From Elioraea rosea (GTDB lineage Bacteria > Pseudomonadota > Alphaproteobacteria > Acetobacterales > Acetobacteraceae): 64,000 nucleotides of DNA. The notes beneath the pieces were generated by a model, which was given only the letters and a program-made list of their open reading frames with translations, was not told the origin of the DNA and searched no databases. The stretch spans positions 1 through 64,000 of the forward strand of contig NZ_VFAC01000011.1 in the NCBI RefSeq assembly GCF_007644105.1. Direction: 5' to 3'. Shown in pieces: positions 36,793 through 45,856 of the stretch. How positions within the stretch are numbered: position 1 is the stretch's first letter; the number at the start of each line of letters is the position of its first letter. Made by a program: the position numbers and the translations under genes.

Positions 36793-37215
36793 CTACTGCG
36801 ATGGTGGTTGCTGCTCTGCAGTGAGCTGCGCGGCTTCGGCAGCCAGCTCATCGGCTTCGGCGATCTCGTCGCGGACGTGTTGGAGGATGCGCTCAAGTTC
36901 GGCATCGGTCATCTGGTCCATCTGCGTCGGTCCGACGCGAAGCTCCTGCTTCTCGCGCCATCCCGCGCGCGCCTTCATCCAAAAAATCGCGGCCGCGACG
37001 TTGTTGCCCGTCGTCGCCATCTGGAACAGCGACTGCGCCACCTTGGCGGTGGCCTCGACCATGCCGCGGTCGAGCTCGCGCCGGAAATGCCTGCGCAGCG
37101 TCTTCGGCTCGATCTCGAGAAAGGTGGCGATGTCCTCCTGGGGGATGCCGAAGCCGCTCATCGCACGCACCGTGCGTCGCTGCTCCTCCGTCGGTTCAAA
37201 CCGAACGCCCTGCAT
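36793..37215 (-). CDS. Phage terminase small-subunit-like protein
   Basis: The 140-residue product starts MQGVRFEPTEEQRRTVRAMS and continues GIPQEDIATFLEIEPKTLRRHF, a helix-turn-helix typical of phage small-terminase or DNA-packaging proteins. TTGNNVAAAIFWMKARAGWRE follows, also typical of this group. It should recognise the packaging site. It overlaps the 3' end of a DNA methylase fragment by 20 bases, the usual order in phage packaging modules, but no large terminase follows. It is therefore a prophage scar. The gene itself looks complete. Confidence 0.75.
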   Translation of the reverse strand: MQGVRFEPTEEQRRTVRAMSGFGIPQEDIATFLEIEPKTLRRHFRRELDRGMVEATAKVAQSLFQMATTGNNVAAAIFWMKARAGWREKQELRVGPTQMDQMTDAELERILQHVRDEIAEADELAAEAAQLTAEQQPPSQ

Positions 37216-37585
37216 CGGTCGCCTCCTCGGCTCGCTCGCGCTGGATCGTCTCGAACGTCTCGCCGGTGGCCGCGAGCGTCGCCGCCTCGCCGGTGAAGGC
37301 CTGCCAGCGCAGCACCGCGACGTCAACGTAGGCCGGCGAGAGCTCGATGGCGTGGCAGGCGCGGCCAGTGGTCTCCGCAGCGATCAGCGTGGTGCCGGAG
37401 CCGGAGAAGGGCTCGTAGACCGCCTGGCCGGGTGCGCTGTTGTTCTGGATCGGCCGCCGCATGCACTCCATCGGCTTCTGCGTGCCGTGCATGGTGGCGG
37501 CATCCTGGTCCCGGCTCGGGATCGTCCAGAGCGTGGTCTGGCGCCGGTCCCCTTGCCAGTGGCCTTGGCCCTTCACGGCGTACCA
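37196..37585 (-). pseudogene. C-terminal fragment of a phage DNA methylase
   Basis: The readable part begins WYAVKGQGHWQGDRRQTTLW and includes HGTQKPMECMRRPI, then the SAM motif EPFSGSGTTLIAAE and an AIELSPAYVDVAVLRW helix, the C-terminal third of adenine or cytosine-N4 DNA methyltransferases. The target-recognition and DPPY-containing part upstream is missing. The homology ends sharply at about 37586, where a serine recombinase sequence on the opposite strand begins. The gene was beheaded by that insertion or recombination. Confidence 0.8.
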
Positions 37586-37589
37586 GCAG

Positions 37590-38616
37590 GGCTCTCAGCC
37601 GCTCCCTCATGGGCTTCGCCAAGTTGGTGGAGGTGTTCGACGCGCACGGCGTGACGTTCGTGTCCGTGACGCAGAGCTTCAACACGACGACCAGCATGGG
37701 TCGGCTGACGCTGAACATCCTGCTCAGCTTCGCGCAGTTCGAGCGCGAAGTGATCGGCGAGCGCATCCGCGACAAGGTTGCCGCGTCGAAGGCGCGGGGG
37801 ATGTGGATGGGCGGCAAGGTGCCGCTGGGGTACCGCGTCGAGAACCGCAAGCTGATCCCGGACGAAGACGAAGCCGCGCGCGTGCGCCGGGTGTTCACCC
37901 TTTTCGCTGAGACGGGCTCGGGCGTCGAGACGGTGTGGTGGCTCCGAGCGGAAGGGATCACGGCGAAGGCTGGCCGGGCGCTGGACAAGGGCGACGTCTA
38001 CAAGATCCTGAACCTCCGCACCTATCTCGGCGAGGTCGTGCACAAGGGGGCCATCTATCCCGGCGAGCACGAGGCAATCGTGCCGCGGGATCTCTGGGAC
38101 CGGGTGCACGCCATCCTGCAGGTGAGCCCGCGCAAGGGCGCCGCCGCCAATCGCCAGCAGGAACCAGCGCTGCTGAAGGGGCTGATATTCGGCGTCGACG
38201 GTCGGGCGCTCTCGCCGACGCATGCGCGCAAGCGAGGCCGGCTCTATCGCTACTACGTGGCGCAGCGGGCGCGGAAGGGCGACGCGGACGACAGCATCGT
38301 CCGGCGCATCTCGGCGGTGGAGATCGAGGGAGTGGTGACCGCGCAACTCCGCGCGATGCTGCTGCAGCCCGAGATCGTGATGGGCACGTGGCAGGCTGGT
38401 CGGAACCATATCCCAGACCTGACGGAGCGCAAGGTTCGCGAGGCGCTGAGCAATCTCACGCCGCTCTGGGACGAGCTGTTCCCCGCCGAGCAGCAGAGGA
38501 TCGTGCGTCTGCTGGTCGAGCGCGTGACGGTCGGCCACGACGGAGCCGATATCACCCTGCGCGTCGAGGGGCTCGCAAGCCTAGCACGCGATCTCACGAT
38601 GAGGCCGGCGGCATGA
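37590..38616 (+). pseudogene. Serine recombinase lacking its N terminus
   Basis: The remaining 340 codons start within the resolvase domain (LSRSLMGFAKLVEVFDAHG) and include FAQFEREVIGERIRDKVAASK, the recombinase DNA-binding domain (GYRVENRKLIPDEDEAARV) and a zinc-ribbon-like and coiled-coil C terminus. About 80 residues carrying the catalytic Ser and conserved Arg residues are gone, so it cannot recombine DNA. An open frame extends upstream to 37432, but that part runs antisense to the DNA methylase fragment and is not homologous. It overlaps the next gene by four bases (ATGA). Confidence 0.8.
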
Positions 38617-38996
38617 GCGGTCCGACGCACGTCACCGTGCGCGTGCCGCTGCGCATCAAGCGCCGCGCAGGGCGCAAGACGATCGTCACACCGGTCATCG
38701 ATGGGCTGGCAGCGCCGACCGCAACGCGCGCGGATCCGACGCTGCTCAAGGCGCTCGCACGCGCCTTCCGCTACCAGCGGATGCTCGACGAGGGACGCTA
38801 CGCCTCTGTCAGTGAGATGGCCGCTGCAGAGAAGATCGAGCGGGGGTACCTCGGGTCGCTGCTGCGCCTGACGCTGCTCGCGCCTGACTTCGTCGAGGCA
38901 ATTCTGGATGGGCGGCAGACGCAGAGCCTCAGCCGTCCTATGCTCTTCGATAACCTTCCAATTGTGTGGACAGACCAAATCACAAATCTTGCGTAA
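38613..38996 (+). CDS. Small protein linked to the serine recombinase
   Basis: The 127-residue protein starts MSGPTHVTVRVPLRIKRRAG, has a basic N terminus, and continues TLLKALARAFRYQRMLDEG, SVSEMAAAEKIERGYLG and LLRLTLLAPDFVEAILDG. The last part looks like a helix-turn-helix, so it may bind DNA. It overlaps the recombinase stop (ATGA) and probably works with it. Degenerate copies at 8393-8520 and 44700-44930 show that this gene travels with the element. I cannot name a function beyond a possible directionality or accessory factor. Confidence 0.78.
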   Translation: MSGPTHVTVRVPLRIKRRAGRKTIVTPVIDGLAAPTATRADPTLLKALARAFRYQRMLDEGRYASVSEMAAAEKIERGYLGSLLRLTLLAPDFVEAILDGRQTQSLSRPMLFDNLPIVWTDQITNLA

Positions 38997-39003
38997 CGCC
39001 TCG

Positions 39004-39720
39004 TCACTTCCCCCGACCGTGAAGCCGGTAGAGCTCGTTGGCGCGCGTCAGGTGGATCCGGACCGCTTCCGCCGCGGCATCCGGATCGGCGCGTTTCACC
39101 GCACGCACGATGGCTTCGTGCTCAGCCACGGTCAGCGCCTCGAGACCTGAGACGTGCACCTGGACAATGTGGAACTCGGAAAGCCAGTCGAGAATCGCCT
39201 CCAGCAACACGGGGTAGAGTGGGTTGCCACTGAGCGCCGCGATCTCGCGATGGAACTGCATGTCTGCCCGCAGGAACGCGAGCCCACTGCCAGCATCACG
39301 CATGGCACCGATGGCGGCCTCAAGCCGGGCAACATCCTGCGTCTGGGCCCGCTCGGCAGCCTTCCGCACCAAGGCGGTCTCAAGCTCGAGGCGGGCAGCT
39401 TTCAGGTGCTCGAGATTCTCAGGTGAGCTCCGTAGCAGATGGGCCATGCCGGCACCGAAGCGTCCAAGGATCCGAGCCGCCGAGGGCTCGAGCACGCGAG
39501 CCCGCTCGCCGTGGCTCGTCGCGATCGCGCCAAGTCCTTCCAGAAGTTGCAACGCTTCCCGCACCGCGACCCGGCCAACGCCGAACCGCTGCATCAGCTC
39601 ATGTTCCGAGGGTAGTTGAGAGCCTGGTGGAAAGTCGCCGCGCTGGATCAGTTCGATCAGACGTTCGGCAACCTGCTGGTGCAGGCGAATTCGCGCAATC
39701 GGTTCGGCAGCATCAGTCAT
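39004..39720 (-). CDS. GntR-family (FCD) transcriptional regulator
   Basis: The 238-residue protein has an N-terminal winged HTH (SQLPSEHELMQRFGVGRVAV, then REALQLLEGLG) and an FCD effector domain. The FCD domain has a metal-binding set of Asp/His residues in DMQFHREIA, SGNPLY and EHEAIVRAVKRADPDAA. FCD regulators usually bind carboxylate effectors and repress catabolic operons. The start overlaps the stop of the oxidase gene by eight bases, so it is the last gene of the oxidase/TRAP operon. Its likely operator is the palindrome at 43747-43762 in front of the aldolase and TRAP genes. Confidence 0.88.
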   Translation of the reverse strand: MTDAAEPIARIRLHQQVAERLIELIQRGDFPPGSQLPSEHELMQRFGVGRVAVREALQLLEGLGAIATSHGERARVLEPSAARILGRFGAGMAHLLRSSPENLEHLKAARLELETALVRKAAERAQTQDVARLEAAIGAMRDAGSGLAFLRADMQFHREIAALSGNPLYPVLLEAILDWLSEFHIVQVHVSGLEALTVAEHEAIVRAVKRADPDAAAEAVRIHLTRANELYRLHGRGK

Positions 39721-40855
39721 CCCGCAGCTCCAACATTTGCTGGCCATCGGTGTCGCCGGTCGTGCCCAGCAGGGCAAGACCGTTGGCAATCTCCTCGCCG
39801 AGGATTCCGAGAGCCCGCTCAGCCCCCGCCTGTCCGGCGGCGGCAAGTCCCCAGATGACGGCCCGGCCGACCAGGCAGGCGCGCGCACCGAGGCTCTGTG
39901 CCACCAGAACCTCGCTGCCATGACGGACGCCCCCATCCATCATCAGCGTCGTTGCCGGGCCTACCGACGCCGCGATCGGCGGTACGGCGTCGATGGCCGC
40001 GATCGCCATGTCGAGCTGACGGCCACCGTGGTTCGACACCATCACTGCATCCGCACCGATTGAGACCGCGCGCAGGGCATCCTCCGGATGGAGGATGCCC
40101 TTAATCGCGAAGCGGCCAGGCCAGGCCTCGCGCAGCCGTGCGGCATCGTCCCAGCTGAACTCGGCGTCGAACACTGTCGCTACATGGCGCGCGATGCTGA
40201 TTGCCCCTTCCTCGCGCGTGCGAGCAAGATTGCCGAAGCCGATGCGAGGCCCCCGCAGCGCGGCGATCGACCAGCCTGGATGCGCGGCAAGATCGAGCAG
40301 AACCCTAGCCCCCAGCCGCGGCGGCACTGCGAACCCATTGCGCAGATCACGCAGTCGCCTACCCTGAGCAGCAAGATCCGCGGTCAGGACGAGGGCTTCT
40401 GCGCCTGCGTCGGCGGCGCGCAGAAGCAGTCCGGTCATCATCTCACGATCCCTGAGCGGATAGAGCTGAAACCACAGCCGGCCGTCGGGGACCGCACGCG
40501 AGACCTCTTCGATCGATGCGACTGAGTTCGTCGACAGGCAGAAGGGAATGCCGGCCCGGGCGGCGGCACGGGCGAGCCCGATCTCGCCATCAGGATGAAA
40601 GAGACCCGCAAGCCCGATCGGAGCGATTGCGAGCGGCAGGCGCGCGGTCTTCCCAAGGAGATCAACGGCGGGTGTCGGTGAGGCCCCCCCGAGCACCCGC
40701 GGCACGAGCGAGCGGCGCTCGAACGCCGCCCGGTTGGCGGAGAGGGTCCGCTCCTGCCCCGCGCCGCCGGCGATGAAGTCATAGACGAACCGTGGCAAGC
40801 GGCGGCGAGCCGCGCGTTCGAGGTCCGCGATGCTGTGCGCCTCGTCCAGCCTCAT
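39713..40855 (-). CDS. FMN-dependent alpha-hydroxy-acid oxidase/dehydrogenase
   Basis: The 380-residue protein is of the glycolate oxidase, lactate dehydrogenase and mandelate dehydrogenase family. It has PRFVYDFIAGGAGQE near residue 22, QLYPLRDREM in the centre, the catalytic His in SNHGGRQLD near residue 275, and the FMN phosphate loop DGGVRHGSEVL. It should oxidise a 2-hydroxy acid to the 2-keto acid. ATG 40855 overlaps the TRAP permease stop (ATGA). With the divergent aldolase, the pathway could be hydroxy acid, then keto acid, then aldol cleavage. The exact acid is unknown. Confidence 0.9.
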   Translation of the reverse strand: MRLDEAHSIADLERAARRRLPRFVYDFIAGGAGQERTLSANRAAFERRSLVPRVLGGASPTPAVDLLGKTARLPLAIAPIGLAGLFHPDGEIGLARAAARAGIPFCLSTNSVASIEEVSRAVPDGRLWFQLYPLRDREMMTGLLLRAADAGAEALVLTADLAAQGRRLRDLRNGFAVPPRLGARVLLDLAAHPGWSIAALRGPRIGFGNLARTREEGAISIARHVATVFDAEFSWDDAARLREAWPGRFAIKGILHPEDALRAVSIGADAVMVSNHGGRQLDMAIAAIDAVPPIAASVGPATTLMMDGGVRHGSEVLVAQSLGARACLVGRAVIWGLAAAGQAGAERALGILGEEIANGLALLGTTGDTDGQQMLELRDD

Positions 40856-42132
40856 CAGACGTGCCCGGCGAGCCACAGCGTCAAGGGAGGCCATACCGCG
40901 ATCAGCACGAGCACGACGATCGACCAGCCGAGAAAGGGAAGCACGTCGCGCGCGACCTGCCCGAACTTCACGTCGCCGATGCTGCCGACCACGAACAGCA
41001 GCAGGCCGACCGGCGGCGTGATCAACCCCACCATCAGGTTGATCACGATCAGCGCGCCGAACTGCACGCCGTCGATGCCAAGGTCCGTCGCGATCGGCAA
41101 CAGCGCGGGCACGAAGATGACCATGGCCGGCAATGGCTCCATCAGGATGCCGACGACGAGCATGACCGCGTTGACGATCAGGAGTGTCAATGTTGGGTCG
41201 GTGGTGATGCCGCGGATGGTGCCGACGATAGCGCCGCTGACCCCGCTTTCGGCCACCAGCCACGAGAACGGCCCTGCAGCGGCGAGGAGGAACAGGATCA
41301 CGGCGCTCGCCCGCGCAGCGCTGACGAGCAGCGCCGGGATCGCCGCCAGTGGCAGGTCGCGATAGATGAACCGCGACACCAGGAAGGCGTACAGCACGGC
41401 CACCGCAGCGATCTCGGTATCGGTCACCAGGCCGAAGCGGATCCCGAGCAGGATCATCACCGGCATCCCGAGCGCCCAGAGCGCGCGGACGGTCTGTCGG
41501 CCGCGTTCGCGCCAGGTGGCCTTGGCGTCGGCGGGTAGGCGCCGCCGCCGCGCCTCAATCGAGCAGATCACGAAGAAGCCGGCCGCGAGCAACAGGCCTG
41601 GCAGAATGCCGGAGAAGAACATGCGCGCAACCGACTCGTTCGCCATCTGCGCATAGACGACCATAGGAATCGAGGGCGGGATCACAGGGCCGAGCATCGC
41701 CCCGGCCGCGATGACGGCAGCCGGATAGCTCTGGCCGTACCCCGAGCGTTGCATGGCCGGGATCAGCGGCTTGCCGGTCGCGATCGCATCGGCGATCGCC
41801 GAGCCGGAGATGCCCGAGAGCATCAGGTTGGAGACGATCCCGACATGGCCCAGCGCGCCTCGCCGACCGCTCACTAGCGCGCGCGACCAGTCGATCAGCC
41901 GCGCGGTGATGCCGCCACGGTTCATGAGCTCACCCGCCAGGATGAACAGCGGGATCTGCACGAGGGCGTAGAGGCTGACATAGGAGAGCATCGACGACGG
42001 CAGCAGCACGGCATCGACGCCCCGCCCGCCATGCAGCTCGATGCCGATCCAGGCAGCGGCGACCATCGCAAACCCGACATCGACGCCAACCAGCAGGAGC
42101 AGGATGAACGAGACGAACAGAAGTGCGATCAC
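40855..42132 (-). CDS. dctM: TRAP transporter large permease (DctM-type)
   Basis: The 425-residue membrane protein has the twelve or so hydrophobic segments of the DctM subunit, including SYVSLYALVQIPLFILAGEL, GPVIPPSIPMVVYAQ and the C-terminal GLITPPVGLLLFVVGSI. It forms the sodium-driven transport channel with DctQ and works with the DctP receptor. Four-base overlaps tie it to the DctQ gene and the oxidase gene. The substrate is probably a small carboxylic or hydroxy acid, judging from the operon. Confidence 0.93.
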   Translation of the reverse strand: MIALLFVSFILLLLVGVDVGFAMVAAAWIGIELHGGRGVDAVLLPSSMLSYVSLYALVQIPLFILAGELMNRGGITARLIDWSRALVSGRRGALGHVGIVSNLMLSGISGSAIADAIATGKPLIPAMQRSGYGQSYPAAVIAAGAMLGPVIPPSIPMVVYAQMANESVARMFFSGILPGLLLAAGFFVICSIEARRRRLPADAKATWRERGRQTVRALWALGMPVMILLGIRFGLVTDTEIAAVAVLYAFLVSRFIYRDLPLAAIPALLVSAARASAVILFLLAAAGPFSWLVAESGVSGAIVGTIRGITTDPTLTLLIVNAVMLVVGILMEPLPAMVIFVPALLPIATDLGIDGVQFGALIVINLMVGLITPPVGLLLFVVGSIGDVKFGQVARDVLPFLGWSIVVLVLIAVWPPLTLWLAGHV

Positions 42133-42644
42133 GAGGCCTGTCCGACCAGCGCAGCCAAGCGGGCGGCCACGCGCACCACCGCAGTTGCCAACATCAACGC
42201 GCAGCCAAAGACAAGGCCTGCCCCGGGCACGGCGAGCGTTAGGTCGGTGCCAAGAATCATCTGCATCTGCGCGATCTGGAGGAACACGAGGCCTTTCCAG
42301 ACGATCACCACCAGGACGGTAATCGCAAGGAGGTCGAACGCGATGTCCATCACTGATTGCACGCGGCGCGGCAACGCATCGTGCACGAAGGTGATGCGGA
42401 TTGCCTCCCCGGCCGCGTACACCCGCGCGAAGCCCAGGAAGCAGAGCCAGACCAGGCCGACCTTCACGTACTCCTCCGGCGAGTGCCGCCAGAAGGGGGC
42501 GATGTTCCGGTCGATCACCTGCGAGGCAACGATCCCGAACAGGCCAAGGATCGTCAGCGCGATCGCGATGTCGACGAGGCGAAGGACGAGCGCAGCAAGC
42601 GACCGCGCCGCCCGAGCGAGCGCATGCTCAGTTCGCGCTTCCAT
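42129..42644 (-). CDS. dctQ: TRAP transporter small permease (DctQ-type)
   Basis: The 171-residue protein has four membrane helices (for example LVDIAIALTILGLFGIVASQ and VGLVWLCFLGFARVYAAGEA) and the conserved IRITFVHDALP loop of DctQ proteins. It couples the periplasmic receptor to DctM. It overlaps the dctM start by four bases and follows dctP by 18 bases. Confidence 0.9.
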   Translation of the reverse strand: MEARTEHALARAARSLAALVLRLVDIAIALTILGLFGIVASQVIDRNIAPFWRHSPEEYVKVGLVWLCFLGFARVYAAGEAIRITFVHDALPRRVQSVMDIAFDLLAITVLVVIVWKGLVFLQIAQMQMILGTDLTLAVPGAGLVFGCALMLATAVVRVAARLAALVGQAS

Positions 42645-42662
42645 GGTGGTAGGGCGCGGTGG

Positions 42663-43667
42663 TCAACCCTGCATGGCACGAAGACGCGCGACGAGCCCTT
42701 CCGGCCAGACGCGTCCTTCCAGCGGCGCCGCGACATCGCGCAGCGTGATGCGGAATGCCTGGATGTCCGGTTCGGTGATCGTCACGCCATTCGCACGGAA
42801 TGTCTCGAGCCCCTTCGCGTCGAGGTCCTCGGTCGCCGCCGTCATGTCGGCTCCACCTTTCCGCGCGGCCTCCATGATCACCTCGCGATCGGCCGGCGAG
42901 AACTCCTGCCAGAGCTTCTCGTTGGCGTAGAACGCAGCGGTCTCGAAGACGTGGCTCGTCTGCGTCCAGTGCTTCGCGACCTCGTACCACTTGTAGCCGA
43001 TTGCCGCGTCGATGCCGTTCTCGTGCCCATCGACCTGGTTTCGGCTGATCGCCTGGTAGGTATCGCCAAGCCCAAGCACGACGGGCCGAGCCCCAAGCTT
43101 CTCAAAGGCAAGGCGGAGACCATCGATCGGCGGGATGCGGATGCGCAGCCCGCGGACGTCTTCAGGCTTCGCGACCGCACGCTTGCTGTTCTGCAGCCCC
43201 CTCGGCGAGCGCGCACCATGGACAGCGAAGATCCGCGCGCCAGATTGCTGGGCCAGGGTGTCGTACAGCTCACGGAAGACCGGGCTGTTGGCGATCCGCT
43301 CCGCGTCCTGCTTCGTGTTGAACAGGTAGGGGACGTAGGCGACGTTCAGAGCGCCGCCGCCGCGGAGCACGCCTGCATTGCCGATCGCCAGGTACGTCAT
43401 GTCGACGGTGCCGAGCTGCAGGCCGTTGATCAGCGCCTGGATGTCGCCGAGCTGGCTGTCGGGGAACACGCGCACCTTGATGCGTCCTTGCGTCGCCTGC
43501 TCGACCTCGCGGGCGAAGGTCACAAGCGCGACGTGCGGCGTGGACGTCGTCGGCCAGGGCGATCCGAAGCGGAGCTCCCGCCCCTGCGCGGCCGCGGTGC
43601 GGATCCAGGGGGCGGCGAGCGGCGCAGCCATGACAAGCGACGCGAACGCGGAACGGCGTGTCAGCAT
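42663..43667 (-). CDS. dctP: TRAP transporter solute receptor (DctP-type)
   Basis: The 334-residue periplasmic receptor starts with a twin-arginine-like/Sec leader (TRRSAFASLVMAAPLAA). It has the DctP motifs FPDSQLGD, GLQLGTVDMTY and VRGLRIRIPP, where the Arg usually pairs with the ligand carboxylate, plus GLGDTYQAISRNQVDGHENG. It is the first gene of the minus-strand TRAP/oxidase/GntR operon and faces the aldolase gene divergently. The ligand is probably the 2-hydroxy acid handled by the oxidase. Confidence 0.93.
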   Translation of the reverse strand: MLTRRSAFASLVMAAPLAAPWIRTAAAQGRELRFGSPWPTTSTPHVALVTFAREVEQATQGRIKVRVFPDSQLGDIQALINGLQLGTVDMTYLAIGNAGVLRGGGALNVAYVPYLFNTKQDAERIANSPVFRELYDTLAQQSGARIFAVHGARSPRGLQNSKRAVAKPEDVRGLRIRIPPIDGLRLAFEKLGARPVVLGLGDTYQAISRNQVDGHENGIDAAIGYKWYEVAKHWTQTSHVFETAAFYANEKLWQEFSPADREVIMEAARKGGADMTAATEDLDAKGLETFRANGVTITEPDIQAFRITLRDVAAPLEGRVWPEGLVARLRAMQG

Positions 43668-43713
43668 GATGCTTCCTCCATCTTGGGAAGGTCACGCCGG
43701 CGCACCGACCGCC

Positions 43714-43762
43714 TTCCTTATTGCTCTCTCAGAGCCTATGATTGGGTTGTCTGATGAGTCAA
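43714..43762 (+). promoter_or_regulatory. Aldolase promoter with GntR-type operator
   Basis: TTCCTT at 43714-43719 and TATGAT at 43737-43742 are spaced by 17 bases, a plausible sigma-70 pair. Just after them, at 43747-43762, lies TTGTCTGATGAGTCAA, a 16 bp imperfect palindrome with 12 of 16 symmetric positions. It resembles the short TTGnC...GnCAA operators of FCD-type GntR regulators. The site lies between the divergent aldolase and TRAP genes, so the operon-encoded GntR protein could control both. Confidence 0.55.
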
Positions 43763-43806
43763 TGAGTGCTGCGCCCTCGCGCAGCACGTTTGGAGGAAGA
43801 GCCGGA

Positions 43807-44604
43807 ATGGGACAACCCGGGCTTGCTGCGGCGATGGCCGGCGCAGATCTGCTCCTCGGCCATTTCGTCATGGAGTTTGCGACGCCTGGCATCGGCCCGA
43901 TCGTCGCCGCCGCCGGCGCGGAATTCCTCGTGCTCGACATGGAGCATTCGGGGTTCGGCTTCGAAACCGTGAAGCAGGTTGCGGTATCCTGCCGCCTCAT
44001 TGACCTGCCGCTGGTGGTGCGCGTTCCCGCCAAGCACGCCGACCTTGTCGGCCGCGCGCTCGACATGGGCGCCGATGCCGTGATGGCACCGATGGTGTCA
44101 TCGGCCGAGGAGGCGCGCCTCCTGGCCGCGGCGACGCGCTACCCGCCTGATGGTCGTCGCGGCGTCGCAACGATGATCGCGCATGATCTCTGGCGCGGCG
44201 GTGACCTGGCGGACAAGCTCCGGAGCGCGAACGAGCGCTCGCTGCTTATTGCCCAGATCGAGACGGAGGAGGGGGTCGAAGCAGCCGATGCGATTGCGGC
44301 CACGCCCGGAGTCGGCTGTCTCTGGATCGGCCATATGGACCTTTCCTGCTCGCTCGGAATCAACGGCGCGTTCGAACACCCGCGCTTCCGGCGAGCGGAG
44401 GAAAAGGTGGCTGCTGCCGCGCGCGCCCATGGGCGGCGACTAGGCCGCCTTGCGGCAAGCGCCGGGGACGCGGTTTCACTCGTAGAGCGTGGCTACGACA
44501 TGGTCGCGGTCGCGACCGATATCATTGCGCTCCAGGCGCATTTGCGGGCTGCCTTCGACGATGTGCGGGCGAACTGTCGAACCGACGCCAAAACGGTCGG
44601 GTGA
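43807..44604 (+). CDS. HpcH/HpaI-family aldolase
   Basis: The 265-residue class II aldolase of the HpcH/HpaI group has LLGHFVMEFATPGIGPIVAA at its start, FLVLDMEHSGFGFETV, and metal ligands in AQIETEEGVEA (Glu) and WIGHMDLS (Asp). The family cleaves 4-hydroxy-2-keto acids to pyruvate and an aldehyde. The ATG at 43807 has GGAGGAAG nine bases upstream; an earlier in-frame ATG at 43762 lies inside the proposed operator and has a weaker site. It is divergent from the TRAP/oxidase operon and is likely coregulated. Confidence 0.9.
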   Translation: MGQPGLAAAMAGADLLLGHFVMEFATPGIGPIVAAAGAEFLVLDMEHSGFGFETVKQVAVSCRLIDLPLVVRVPAKHADLVGRALDMGADAVMAPMVSSAEEARLLAAATRYPPDGRRGVATMIAHDLWRGGDLADKLRSANERSLLIAQIETEEGVEAADAIAATPGVGCLWIGHMDLSCSLGINGAFEHPRFRRAEEKVAAAARAHGRRLGRLAASAGDAVSLVERGYDMVAVATDIIALQAHLRAAFDDVRANCRTDAKTVG

Positions 44605-44699
44605 TCCCCCTTCACTACCGTTTCGGTCGGTCCGCTGTCGTGTTGCGTCGAATTTTGACAGAGCAGCAGGCGTGGTCAGACGGGCAACCGTATACTTGT

Positions 44700-44930
44700 C
44701 GGACTCATGGATTGGCTGCCAGCGCCGACCCCAACGTGCGCGGACGCGCCGCTGCTCGACATACTCGCCCGCCCTTCCGCTCTCCGTACATGTTCGCTAA
44801 CCGGCACTACGCCTCCATCAGCGAGATGGCCGCTGGCGAGAAGATCGAGCGGGGTCCCGTTGGATAGGTGTTGAGGCTCACGCTGCTGGCGCCAGGTATT
44901 GTCCAAGGCCTTCTAGACGGATCCGGCGGT
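44700..44930 (+). pseudogene. Degenerate copy of the recombinase-linked small gene
   Basis: Nucleotides match 38698-38920. The readable pieces include GLPAPTP in place of GLAAPTA, SISEMAAGEKIERG, and LTLLAPG with a following EGLLDG-like stretch. The frame changes several times and a stop (TAG) interrupts it after ERGPVG. It is a clear relic of the same module without the recombinase. Confidence 0.7.
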
Positions 44931-45182
44931 TATCAGTCAGATCTCCAGCGGCACCCTGCTGCGGTTCTCCTATCCTGGGCTGAGCAAGCCCAGATGCTTG
45001 AGCCCGCTTCCCCTGTCGCCAGGTTCTTGCGCGGGCGAGGACGGCGATCGGAGATGAGCATTGTTCGGCGCAACGTGATGGCCGCCGAATTGATCAGCGC
45101 CTACGGATTGCAGGAGCAGTCAGATCTCCAACGCCCACAAGGTTGCGGCGCAAAAAAGGCGTTCCCGACCAATGCATTAGAC

Positions 45183-45360
45183 CTTGATGGCCAAATCGCC
45201 CCACCCTCAAGGTTTGGAGAATTCTCTGCCTCCGCGGAGGGAAACGGGCGGCCGTTCTGCTCGCGCACCAACAAGGTGACGCGCGGAACGCCCAAAGACC
45301 CTGCCATTCCTGGCGCCCGGCTACGTCGGAGAGACTGAGTTGTGTGAGGTGACTGGAGCA
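45183..45360 (+). repeat. Dispersed repeat, copy B (partner at 17690-17872)
   Basis: This copy shares CCTCCGCGGAGG, AAACGGGCGGCCGTT and GTGAGGTGACTGGAGCAG with copy A, with scattered substitutions and small gaps. It also lies beside a decayed mobile module. It is probably a fragment of an unidentified insertion element. Confidence 0.65.
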
Positions 45361-45856
45361 GCGGTGGGAACCCAGGACGGAACGTCTCTGTCCATCAATA
45401 ATACGAATTTCGGTTACCCAGGGCACCTCGTGCTCGAGCTTTCGGAGCGCGGGTCGCACAATACCTTGGGCGTCGACCGGTCTCCGCTCCTCTCCGCTCG
45501 CGCATGGCTTCGAGGTCAAACGCTTCAACAGACGCCACATCCTCTCGACTCGGCACAATGTGGCCTATACTGACATGACTCACTGGCCCGTAGCAGAGCA
45601 GAAGCCTCGTCACCTCTTCGGCACGGATCATGCTCTTGCCTCGCATTACACTCCCCAGAAGTGCGCTGTCTCAGCTGCCGGCTCCGCCATGTGACCAGAA
45701 CGAAGCACGGCTTGTGAAAGCGATCGCGCCTCCTACGCGACGCGCGTTCGGCATGGCCGCGGAGGCGGAGCGCAACAGTTGCGGTGGGGCAGATATCGGC
45801 CACACTGCTGGCCGGAAAGCTGTCATGACGTACCGACCCAGATGTCGTCCGACGGA

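Larger units (their letters stand above)
44605..45856. other. Element-scarred gap of 1.25 kb
   Basis: Only a decayed module gene and one half of the dispersed repeat are recognisable here. The remaining open frames have biased composition and no domains. The stretch just before the LysR gene offers no clear promoter boxes. Confidence 0.45.

Noticed and set aside
37432-37589. N-terminal extension of the serine recombinase frame
   Set aside because: This part runs antisense to the DNA methylase fragment and is unlike any resolvase N terminus.
40792-42930. Long Asp/His/Arg-rich open frames opposite the TRAP genes
   Set aside because: They are antisense shadows of dctM and dctQ, with charged low-complexity composition and no ribosome binding sites.
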